From Ridgeia piscesae (taxonomy: Eukaryota > Annelida > Polychaeta > Sabellida > Siboglinidae): DNA of 64,000 nt. How positions within the stretch are numbered: the stretch's first letter is position 1; the number at the start of each line of letters is the position of its first letter. This document shows, in pieces, positions 1 to 12,500 of the stretch. The stretch lies in contig JAODUO010000037.1 of NCBI GenBank assembly GCA_025642075.2, positions 648,501-712,500 of the forward strand, written 5' to 3'. A program made the translations under genes and the position numbers. The notes under the pieces are model-generated. The model saw only the letters and a list, made by a program, of their open reading frames with translations. It did no database searches and was not told the DNA's origin.

Positions 1-419
1 CACGACGTATCACATTTTATCGCCCACCGTTGAATATTTTGGAAGTGCAGACCCTGCATAGACACCGCACATGTCACATTAACAAGGAAAAATAGAACGA
101 GTGTTACAAATATTACAACCTAGAAATATATGATAAAACAACTTTTACTTTGGGCGGCTAAAATAATGACTCATTTTAACAACTGAAATGACCAGACACA
201 GTCGGATAAGTTGTTGCGTGCTAAAACTCCATGATTTATTATGATTTATAATTATATAGTTGTGTATAATATTAGATTCTCACTGTTAAGCTAAAGGCGA
301 AGATGTTAAGACCCTAATTGAAAGTGCCAGTTGTTAAATAATCTGCGTACGATTGTACACGTGATGGCATTGTGAAGTGCAACAAACATAAGTCCAACCT
401 GGAGCCGAACGGAGAAGAG
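1..419. other. 5' flank / probable 5' UTR of ANAPC1
   Basis: AT-rich sequence upstream of the first coding exon of ANAPC1. The frame of that exon is open back to an in-frame TAA at 339-341 and contains no earlier ATG. I see no clear TATA box or initiator, and the transcription start cannot be placed. Confidence 0.4.
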
Positions 420-584
420 ATGCTGTCAGCGTCGGACACCCAGGAATTTATCCCATATGGACGGCAGTGTCTGGTGACACATCCTGGCAAGCAGCAAGCC
501 CGGATGTTCAACAGCAATGTCATCGACCATGGCCTTCCTTTGGTGAAAGCACTGAAGGACATTAGGCTAAATGACAAACCAAAG
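420..584 (+). CDS. ANAPC1: ANAPC1 coding exon 1
   Basis: Residues 1-55. The ATG at 420 is the first in frame and has G at -3. QEFIPYGRQ matches the start of animal APC1. The exon ends in phase 0 at the donor AAAG|GTGACT. Confidence 0.87.
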
Positions 585-3500
585 GTGACTGGCCACACAA
601 CTACCAACCTAAAATTGGAATTAATTGAATTGATCATATTTTGCATACATGCAACAACCACAATAACATTGAAAAGTGGAGCAGAATGTAGTTTTGTTCA
701 CTTGTCAAGCTAAATTAAGAGAAAAGATATGTATGTATTTTGAATATAGGCTGGTACACAGGATTAGATCTAGCATCATGGACTTGTTTTTGAGAAGAAA
801 AAAATCACAAAGGTATACAGCTATAGATAAGACAAAATCTTGAACCTGGCACAATTTTATTTATTATAGTTTTAGGCAGTGAGTGGGATTTTTTAAAAGT
901 TATTTTCACTTTACTTTATTGTCCTTAAAAAGGATATGCATTTTACAACTCATGATCACATCTAAAATATATGGGATGGTCACATCAATATGACTCATTT
1001 AGCATTCAATATTCTAATGGCCACAGGCACAAAACTCCTGCTATAGCGAGATGTTTTACATTTTATACAACGGTATCTCCTTTGAGACGGAAGTACATGG
1101 AAGAACGTAGAGAGCGGGTGATCAGACTCGGTAGCGACAGCACGAGCTTTCTTCAAAATTGCATGGTCGATTATTTCGGAGAGCTTTGGTGTAGGTAAAC
1201 CAATGATCTTGGCAGAAACATGTGAGATTTTCAGAAGCCTGTTACGGTTTTTCACAGAAAGAGCAGGGTAGTAACAAATGCTGCAGTAGGTTAAGTGAGG
1301 CTCAATTATGCTACGTTAAAGGCGTAGAAGAAGTAGTGGATCAACATAGAAAGCTCGTAGGCAACTGATGAACAAATGAATGTTTGTCAGTGCTAATTTT
1401 GATGACATGACAACATTGTCACCCTTGCTTGCAGGAGTCGTGGCAGCTGTGGAGAAACTCTAATAGCAGCTGTTGTCATGAGGAGCTGTATGTGTCCGGC
1501 CAGACCGTCGTGTGGAGTTGTGGTAATGGAGACGGCAGCGGTCAAGTGGTCAAAACCTTCACCATGGATTCACCAGTGCTTGAGGTCAGTCTACACCGAT
1601 TGTCTGCAACATAAATTTGCATGTGGTGTGGGGAAAGTGGGATGTTGAATTTGGCTGTATTGAGGATAAAGTCAAAAATTCTTGATTTGGGTTTGAAACA
1701 AAGGCTTTATGCAGGACCAAATTATTGCCAGTCACACATGTTTTGGTGGACACATTGATGTTAACTGTTAAGCCAGTTTACAAACTTTCAATGAATCTGA
1801 TGACCTAAAATGGACTATAAACACACCTGACACCATTTACACTCACTTTTGAGACGGTTTTTCCCCGTCCAAATGACGGGTGGACGGGGCTCTGCATAAA
1901 GCTATGTTTAGAACAGAGTATTAATGTGCATGTTTTATACCATGCGATGCCTGATTATATCAGGTAGCATTATGTAGTTAAAAAATCTATTACAGTTTAT
2001 ACTGTCTATACAATTGCTTTCATCTAGCCATTGTTTCGGTGACATGATGCACCTGACCATTGATGATTGCAGGTGATGTGGTGCACCTTCCTGCTGCCGG
2101 TTGACGAAGGAAACAATGGTGATGCATCTCAGACAGGTCTGTTGGTGCATTGAATGACGTGCACACAGAATGATGCATTGCATAGTGCAAGTCTCGCATG
2201 ATGACTTGCATGCTCAGTTGGAAAGTTAAAACAAATTAACTATGTTCTTGGTTGTTATGTTTTATATGAGTGTTAATACTAGCAAAAAGTAATACTAGCA
2301 AACTATAAGTAAAAGACAGTGGAACCTCAGTATGTGGCCATCTTGGTAATGCAGCCACCTTGCAATTTAGGTCAACCTAAGATAATCCAGAATTAGTTCA
2401 GTAACATAAATAATTATGGTTTTGCTATTACAGTCACCTCATTATTCAGGTTGCTTCTGCCCAGTACCGGGGGTGACCTGAGTAGTGACATTCTACTGTA
2501 TTTGTAAATGGTGTTTGCTATGACATCAATTTGAAACTGTTGATTGTGTTGTTATATAAAATTTTCCTGTTGATTGGCAGGACTCAAGTTATAACTATTG
2601 ACAGTCTCAGAAAGTGTGATGTTATAAACAATTGATTTACTATGCAAATACTGAAACTGGTAGGAACACGAAGTAAACGAGAAAAGTGCTACTTATCAAG
2701 TGTCTCACACACATGCATGACAGCACAGTTATAGTGAGATATTTTATTGTGTCCCTCTTTCCAGGTATGGTGACGGCACAGGTTGAATCTGGCATCTGCA
2801 TGGTAGAGGAGAGCTGCATCAGTATATTCACAACTGATGGCAAGGACTACATCACTTCACTGCCCTTCCAGGTCAGTGCTCTTCCCATGTCAGTCACATT
2901 ACTGTGTGGCACTCTACTACATAGTCCTCGTGTAACCAAGCACAACACTTGTGAGTAGTGAACATACACATTAAAACACAGTAGAGTCAGTAGGCAGTAT
3001 TATATTGATGCTGGTGCCGCATTGATGATACTTTTTAGATAAACAGTTCATTGTACTTTTAGTCACAAGTTTCTCTTGCTGACTATCAGCTTTCATTTTT
3101 GATTACTACTGTAAATCCTGTATTTAAAGCTGCACCCCAACTTTTGAGATTCATTGTAATGCATTTATAACTACGACACAGTATGTATTTTGTGATGTTT
3201 TATATTTAGGTCATGTACAGCGATAATGTAGACCTGTAACCTATGCCATAGTCATGAAGACAACGCTGGTATTCAGTCCTGTGGCCTGCTGTTCCGACGT
3301 CAAGTGTTTATTTGAAAGTTGATAAATGTAATAACTGGTCGGCTGCAACTGTGAGAACAGATGCAGTTTGACCTATTTCATACATAGTTACGGATGTCTA
3401 CAAGGGTTGGTTAACTGGACCACCTGCTTAAGATACCAGGCACTTGGGATTATAACACATTCTGGTAGCAGGGCAATTAACTCAGATGAGCACTTGAAAT

Positions 3501-6500
3501 GGGGTTGCTTTCATAATGAGAGGAAGAAGTAAAGGTGCAGGACGTCCCGTCACTTGCAAAGCAACTCGACAGAAGATTGATAGCATGGCTGAAAGAATCG
3601 CGGACTGAGGGGCATGCCGTCAATGGGAAAGCACTACAACTCGATGCACAACACATAGACAAGACTGCAACATTTAAGGCTTCGAGCGGCTGGTTGGTGA
3701 GCTTCAAGGCATGCCACGAACTCCACCAGACAAGAGTCTTCATTTGGGCAGAAGCAGCCCAAGGACGCCGACCAGAAACTGGACAGTTTCCATGCATTTG
3801 TGTTGAGTGCACGCCACTCACAAAACTACCAACTGAGTGACATTTACAACATGGACGGTAGGCCAATGAAGTTTTATATGCCAGACAATTGGACACTTCA
3901 CTCTGCTGGGAAGAAGACCATCATGATTCGCACCAGCGGGGCCTGACTGTCGCAGTGGATGGACGAAAGCTACAACCATTGGTCAACTTCAAGGGTGTAC
4001 ATGACCCAAAAGTGAACATCCATGGCTGCTGAGTAACAATCCTATGAAAGGGCTACATCAATGAAATGGGTATGCATACAGTTGTATTTATTACACCGGT
4101 AATATTACATTATTTATTCTGGTCATGCCAAAAGAATAGCTTGTCAGTTTCAAAAGAATGATGCTATGTTTTTTGCCAATTATTTAGTAAAAACAGACTG
4201 GGCCAACATAGACAAGCTACATTGGCAATAATGCCACTGCTGTCTGTTTAACTGCAATACTCTTTGATGTCCAACCAACCAACGTAGGCACTCATTTCAG
4301 CGACCCTGGTTCAAGTGTTATGCAATGGTGAAAAGTAACATTTTATGAGAATGGTGAAGACTGAAGTCGATAATTATATTGTGATTTCCGGAAATCGTGT
4401 CTTGGTCCTTAGAATTAGTGCATGGTTTGAGCAGACATTTTAATTGCATATTCTCATGTGTCGAGACCTGACTCATACAGTTACATGTGATCTAACAGGC
4501 TGCATCGATTGGATACTCTCCACCTTCCCGCGAGGCAACGATGGGAGACGAGTGTGGGGCAGCAGCCAGGGGCCATCCTGACGGCTGCTGTATAACAGGA
4601 GCTGCACCCTAGTGACTTTGATGTCACGGTCATTTCCGGAGGACTGGCGCCAGTCGTGCAGCCGCTTGACGACAACATCAGTCGACCTGTTCAAGATGTG
4701 GATGCATCACATGTGAGAAGACTGGATGGTCCACGGCAAACCATCACTAACTCCCACTGGCCACCGTCCTGCGCCGTCCAAGGAACTCCTTGTGCAGTAG
4801 CCTGTGAAGGTGTGGGATGTGATTCCCTGTGCTACGGTGGAGCATAGCTTCAACAAGTGTGGCATAGCAAATAACGTCGACGGCGTGGAGGACGATGTCT
4901 TGTTTTTTGACGATGTGTGCCCAGGAAAATCAGCCGATGTAAGTGATTCTGACAACTCAGACGCTGACTCGGAGGACGCGTGTCTTGTGGGATGACGCTG
5001 CTGTGCCAGTGCCCGCTCCCCAGTCTCCGTCTCTAACCTAAGAAAAGGACAGTGAATGTTGATATTTGCTCAGTGCTGTGAGTGTAATGTAGATATGTTG
5101 ATTGTTGTTATTAAAATGTTTTGCTTACTTCGTTGTTTTTCATTTCTAATAAGCTGTTATTTATCTCAATAATTTCCATCATTACTGACAACACAATTCA
5201 ACAAAACATAACATTTTCGACAAATTACTGTATTTAAAGCTGCACCCCAACTTTGGCGTTTTCGTCATTATTTCGGCTACACACTACTGTAATTGTAGCC
5301 ACGACTATAAAAAAGGATTTACAATACACCTAAGATACTTATTGTTGCATCTTTGCCAATATAATTGAGTTTGAAGTCTATTTAGCACCACTAATAAATG
5401 ATCTGCCGCTTGTCTGTAGTTACGTAGTTCTGATTCTGAATGATCACATTGTCACCACTAGGATGCTTTTCTCAAGTTGTAAATGTTTTATTCTGTGCAG
5501 ACTTCTGTCAAATGAATGTGAGATGATTTGGTTGATGTACTAAATCCATCCAACTCTCCACTACTTGGCATAGGGTTGCATGTCTGTGACACTTATGTGT
5601 GTGCCCATCCCTTACAATTTCTACTTATGTCTATTAAGACATTAATATGTCTAGACTCCGCTCTTGTTTGCTGCACGTCAACCATGAATTATACGGCAAA
5701 TGTTTTAGTTTTAAGCAGTTGTACAGTTGGGCAGATTTTAACAGACAGGACATGCTGTTGTGCCTTACCTGTTCATAGACAAGAACTTGTCCATTGTCTA
5801 TAGATATCAAAGACATGGCCAATAAGCAATGGTTTGCTGTTTGAACGAGCTGTCACGTCTGAAACTGTCGACTTGTCAAAGACGCCAAATAAAAAGTAAG
5901 ATTGAATTATTGAACTAAACAAAATAATTTTGTTTGATCGAAACCAAACTTGATGTTTTGAGTGGCAAAAAGGTATTGTTTGTTACAATGTTTTCAATTG
6001 ATAAATTTGTTATATTTTGTGACATTATCAGATGTAATGCGTATAATCTGTGCAATTTGTCTTGAAAACATGATTTTGTAAAGCAAATAATAGAAATGTG
6101 TATTTTGCGGTTGATGCCATAGTCTGTTTATGTCACTACGAACAGTTGTGATTATTACATTTCATATGTAGAAAACTTGACATATTGGTTGTTACTAATA
6201 TTTATAAAGTATTTGTTAATATTGTGTTATGACAAATTGACAATTGGTATGTTTTGTACAGAGACCAGCGGCGTCTGCCTGTGTTGTTCAGCATGCTCCA
6301 CCCACTCGATGAAGTGTCCTCTGTCATCTGTAGGACTGGCGGTGAGTCACTCCCATTTATTTTCAAGCACCCATGGTATACATAAATGGACAGCATACAG
6401 CAGAATTTCACAATGTATCCCTGGTGATGTTTTATTTATATACACGGTGTGTGAGTGCGTGTGTGTTTATTAATGGGTTTAAAAGAAGTTTAATTGTGAC

Positions 6501-9500
6501 CAGCACTGTCCCCAAGACTGGCATTTTGAAGAACTTTGAATAATTTATATGAATTTGCAATATACAACTCTAGACAAACCAGACAATGTATTATTTCGTA
6601 GAATGCCAGTTCAATTTCTAAATTTTTTGTCTTTGTATTTATTACATTTGTGGAATCGCACTATTAAGAATAAGATCACCGTTGGAACTAAGTATATGTG
6701 ATCTGAATAGAGAGAAAACTTTAGTAATGTCGTCATCTTTTCTACATATGGAATTAATTTGGGACAGTGTTTGGGTTGGCTTAATTGCAAGGTGACCTTA
6801 ATTATGAGGGGCCTTAATTGTGAGGTGGCTGCATTTCTGACCTTGTTTCCACAAAATGAGATCCAGCTTATACACAATCATGACAGCAAAAGCAATATTT
6901 TGTTTCATATTTTTATATTATAATACATTACTAATGACAACATTAACACCAAACTGTATCTTAGTATTTGTTGAAATAATTAAACACAAAATGTGGTTTT
7001 CCTGTTGTGTGTCAGGTAACACGAGTTCATCAAAGTTGTCGTTTGTGACGGAGACGTCACAGGAGATTGTGTTCAGCAGCGAGAGTCCGTCACTGGTGAT
7101 GACGTATGACCGCATCCTGAGTGCTCACGCCGTGTGGGCCGTCCGACAAACCAAACCAGAGGTGAGCCCTCTAGGTGGACTTACTAGAAGCAGCAGGAGT
7201 GTAGGGTGGCAGGACAGTGAATGTGGTCAATGATGTGTATTCATTGTATCACTAGGGTTGTGGCATCTAACCAGTGTATCAATATAATTATACACAGCCA
7301 ACAGTGTGACGTTTTCATATACGACAGCTGTATGAAGGGGACAACCTAAAAGAATTACAAAGATTGTAGAAAATGTTACACATACAACATGAGTGTGTTA
7401 GATGTAACAATGTATGTGGCATTTTAATCCAACATGTTGTAATCAGTGTATGCTTACATTATCTATAGATTTGTACTGGCGATGGTTTATAAGATTTATA
7501 GTGTAAAATAATGGTATTGGTTCAGGGATAATACTTAAATAAATACTATAAATGTGTTATCCCATTTCAAGTATACTACTGTTCAAATGTACTTTACATG
7601 TTATTTATTAATGGAGTTGTGCTTTCTAGTAACTGAACTTCATACTATTTGTTGTTAGAAAAATATCTGATTGATTGTTCGAGTGATTGATCGAGTGATT
7701 GATCGAGTGATTGATCGAGTGATTGATCGAGTGATTGAGTGAATTGTAATTTTAAATGACACATCTATGTGTGAGTTACTCTGTGATGTTTCTTCCCAGG
7801 AGGTGTACTCAGTGTACAGTAACAACTCTACGAGGCGTGGGTCTGCAGCCTTTCACGAAGGAACGACCACAACCAGCAGCAACACTGCTAGCGCCCTCTC
7901 TAGGCTCACACTGTCGAGTCAATCACAAAGCATCTCCCCATTCCGCAGCTATGGAAGCCGGATAAATTCACCATCGTTCGTCAGTCAGTCACGTCTCAAT
8001 AGTCCGTCTCTCTCGCACAGTTTTCTCCCTCATAGGTTTGTGTAGACTTAATTTGTAAGTCATAGTTTCATCTGTAGTTTATTGCTAGGGTGACATGTTG
8101 TGTTCTCACCAATGTCATGCAGCTGTTTGTTAGTAGATGTAGTGTATAAAAATGACCGTTTGGTAAAACTGATCAATGTTTGTTGTAACAGTTTTCAGTT
8201 TTGTTAGCCTCATAATCATAACACATTGTCTAGCACTTAGAATTCCTTTAATCAACACTATAGTATTACACCACCAAAATAATATTGTTAAACGTTTGCC
8301 TGCACTAAATATTTTGTCTGGCAAACTGGACATTTTGTTTGACCACACAACAGCAAGATCAGTGCTAAATTCAATTTGAATCAATGATAGACAATTAATC
8401 TTATTCAGTGTTTGTTTTGAGCGCTGTTACCATGTTACCAACATAATCTATGATGTTCTACAACACTGGCATGACATTGATGAAATAATGACAAATTCAC
8501 AAAGTAAAATAAGACTACTATATTTTAGAGTAATTAAACACTACATCTTATAACACATTTCAGTCGCTCTGAATCACCCCTCATCTCTGGGAGTCTGCAT
8601 CGCTTCCACACCCCCTCCCCTCAAGCCAAGTCATCCCCAGGGCGGTTCGTACGCACCCCAATTTCAGCCAACATGTCATCTGCTGAACAAAGCATCTCGG
8701 CTGATATGATGGAATCCCTCATCCCTGACATCTGTATCGACCACCTGTGGACAGAGACAGGAAACGTTCCAAGGTACATCTTGTGTTATGTCATCGTACA
8801 TCAGCGGCAGATAGTGTTTTCTGATTAATTTTGTTTCGATGATTGATTGACTGATTCATACTTTCATTCATATAATTTATTATAATTCCTGTGTCATGAC
8901 GATTGCAATTGTTTAAAAAAGTTGAATGAAAAATGTATAATTACTAAATGAAAAATGCTAGTGATGTTCAAAACTATGATAATTATGGCATACAATGACA
9001 AAACTAATTACAGAATAACTGACCCATGTCGTTTCTATGTTCCCCCAGAGACCGATCAGCAGGCAAGGCTTCGAAGGCGTTCCTCACCAAGGACCTGTGT
9101 GGCCAGCAGTATCTCTGTTACGTCGTGCCGTACAGACATCACGTCAGGTCTGGAAGACACTCACTACATCTCGAAACATGTTCATTGTTTATTTATGTTT
9201 CCTTTTGTAAAAACATTGTTTAGTATATTATGAAATACAACATAATTATTAATACAAGTTATGGTGCTCTCAGAAGCTTGGTGATTTAATGCTCTTGCAA
9301 GCTTGGTGATTCTACCTGCTACTGCACTTGTGTTGTACCGAGGATGAAACAGGCACTTTATCTTAACCTTTATCCAAATGGCATAAGAAGGTAAAGCAAA
9401 AAGACGATGGGCCCAAAACACCTGGAGAATAACCATCAGGGAGAAATTGACACACCTCTATCATATAATTAAAGTTGATGATGTAGTGTAATGCTGAACT

Positions 9501-12500
9501 GGTTCCACCGTCCCCTTTATTTGTATTGACATTACCTGCACTTCAGAATTAAGATACATTTTACTTCTTTGAGTTTCATTATACAGTATATTTATATTTT
9601 ATGGCAATACTTACAGATTCACCGGCTCCTTGAGGTAGACTAGATACCATTGTCTCTGTCATTAGGTGTGTGAAGTTTGAGGAGAGCAATGACAAGACTC
9701 AGCTGATATTTGGGTCTCTGTCCATCCTGCAGGCGAAGGATGCAGTGTCTCTGCCGGTGAGTCCACCACCAGCAGCCAGACAGTGTCACCACTGACCTTG
9801 CCTCAGTCAGTTTGTCCACCTCCTGTAGCCAGACAGTGTCACCACTGACCTTGCCTCAGTCAGTTTGTCCACCACCTGCAGCCAGACAGTGTCACCACTG
9901 GCATTGCCTCAGTCAGTTTGTCCACCACCTGCAGCCAGACAGTGTCACCACTGACCTTGCCTCAGTCAGTTTGTCCACCACCTGTAGCCAGACAGTGTCA
10001 CCACTGACCTTGCCTCAGTCAGTTTGTCCACCACCTATAGCCAGACAGTGTCACCACTGACCTTGCCTCAGTCAGTTTGTCCACCACCTATAGCCAGACA
10101 GTGTCACCACTGACCTTGCCTCAGTCAGTTTGTCCACCATCTGTAGCCAGACAGTGTCACCACTGACCTTGCCTCAGTCAGTTTGTCCACCACCTGCAGC
10201 CAGACAGTGTCACCACTGCCATTGCCTCAGTCAGTTTGTCCACCACCTGCAGCCAGACAGTGTCACCACTGCCATTGCCTCAGTCAGTTTGTCCACCACC
10301 TGCAGCCAGACAGTGTCACCACTGCCATTGCCTCAGTCAGTTTGTCCACCTCCTGTAGCCAGACAGTGTCACCACTGACCTTGCCTCTGTCAGTTTGTCC
10401 ACCTCCTGTAGCCAGACAGTGTCACCACTGGCCTTGCCTCTGTCAGTTTGTCCACCTCCTGTAGCCAGACAGTGTCACCACTGCCATTGCCTCAGTCAGT
10501 TTGTCCACCACCTGCAGCCAGACAGTGTCACCACTGCCATTGCCTCAGTCAGTTTGTCCACCTCCTGTAGCCAGACAGTGTCACCACTGGCCTTGCCTCT
10601 GTCAGTTTGTCCACCACCTGCAGCCAGACAGTGTCACCACTGACCTTGCCTCAGTCAGTTTGTCCACCACCTGCAGCCAGACAGTGTCACCACTGGCAGT
10701 GCCTCAGTCAGTTTGTCCACCACCTGCAGCCAGACAGTGTCACCACTGACCTTGCCTCAGTCAGTTTGTCCACCACCTGTAGCCAGACAGTGTCACCACT
10801 GACCTTGCCTCAGTCAGTTTGTCCACCACCTATAGCCAGACAGTGTCACCACTGACCTTGCCTCAGTCAGTTTGTCCACCACCTATAGCCAGACAGTGTC
10901 ACCACTGACCTTGCCTCAGTCAGTTTGTCCACCACCTGCAGCCAGACAGTGTCACCACTGACCTTGCCTCAGTCAGTTTGTCCACCACCTGCAGCCAGAC
11001 AGTGTCACCACTGCCATTGCCTCAGTCAGTTTGTCCACCACCTGCAGCCAGACAGTGTCACCACTGACCTTGCCCCAGTCAGTTTGTCCACCACCTGCAG
11101 CCAGACAGTGTCACCACTGCCATTGCCTCAGTCAGTTTGTCCACCTCCTGTAGCCAGACAGTGTCACCACTGACCTTGCCTCAGTCAGTTTGTCCACCAC
11201 CTGCAGCCAGACAGTGTCACCACTGCCATTGCCTCAGTCAGTTTGTCCACCACCTGCAGCCAGACAGTGTCACCACTGCAATTGCCTCAGTCAGTTTGTC
11301 CACCTCCTGTAGCCAGACAGTGTCACCACTGACCTTGCCTCAGTCAGTTTGTCCACCACCTGCAGCCAGACAGTGTCACCACTGCCATTGCCTCAGTCAG
11401 TTTGTCCACCACCTGCAGCCAGACAGTGTCACCACTGCCATTGCCTCAGTCAGTTTGTCCACCACCTGCAGCCAGACAGTGTCACCACTGCCATTGCCTC
11501 AGTCAGTTTGTCCACCTCCTGTAGCCAGACAGTGTCACCACTGACCTTGCCTCAGTCAGTTTGTCCACCACCTGCAGCCCGACAGTGTCACCACTGCCAT
11601 TGCCTCAGTCAGTTTGTCCACCACCTGCAGCCAGACAGTGTCACCACTGGCAGTGCCTCAGTCAGTTTGTCCACCACCTGCAGCCAGACAGTGTCACCAC
11701 TGACCTTGCCTCAGTCAGTTTGTCCACCACCTGTAGCCAGACAGTGTCACCACTGACCTTGCCTCAGTCAGTTTGTCCACCACCTGCAGCCAGACAGTGT
11801 CACCACTGGCATTGCCTCAGTCAGTTTGTCCACCACCTGCAGCCAGACAGTGTCACCACTGCCATTGCCTCAGTCAGTTTGTCCACCACCTGCAGCCAGA
11901 CAGTGTCACCACTGGCAGTGCCTCAGTCAGTTTGTCCACCACCTGCAGCCAGACAGTGTCACCACTGACCTTGCCTCAGTCAGTTTGTCCACCACCTGTA
12001 GCCAGACAGTGTCACCACTGACCTTGCCTCAGTCAGTTTGTCCACCACCTGCAGCCAGACAGTGTCACCACTGGCATTGCCTCAGTCAGTTTGTCCACCA
12101 CCTGCAGCCAGACAGTGTCACCACTGCCATTGCCTCAGTCAGTTTGTCCACCACCTGCAGCCAGACAGTGTCACCACTGGCAGTGCCTCAGTCAGTTTGT
12201 CCACCACCTGCAGCCAGACAGTGCACCACTGACCTTGCCTCAGTCAGTTTGTCCACCACCTGTAGCCAGACAGTGTCACCACTGACCTTGCCTCAGTCAG
12301 TTTGTCCACCACCTGCAGCCAGACAGTGTCACCACTGCCATTGCCTCAGTCATTTTGTCCACCACCTGCAGCCAGACAGTGTCACCACTGACCTTGCCCC
12401 AGTCAGTTTGTCCACCACCTGCAGCCAGACAGTGTCACCACTGGCAGTGCCTCAGTCAGTTTGTCCACCACCTGCAGCCAGACAGTGTCACCACTGACCT

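Noticed and set aside
3274..3302. Possible ANAPC1 exon reading SCGLLFRRQ
   Set aside because: It resembles GLLFER of APC1, but the donor is poor and the phase does not fit. The exon at 5804-5895 has the full WPISNGLLFER match, good splice sites and the right phases.
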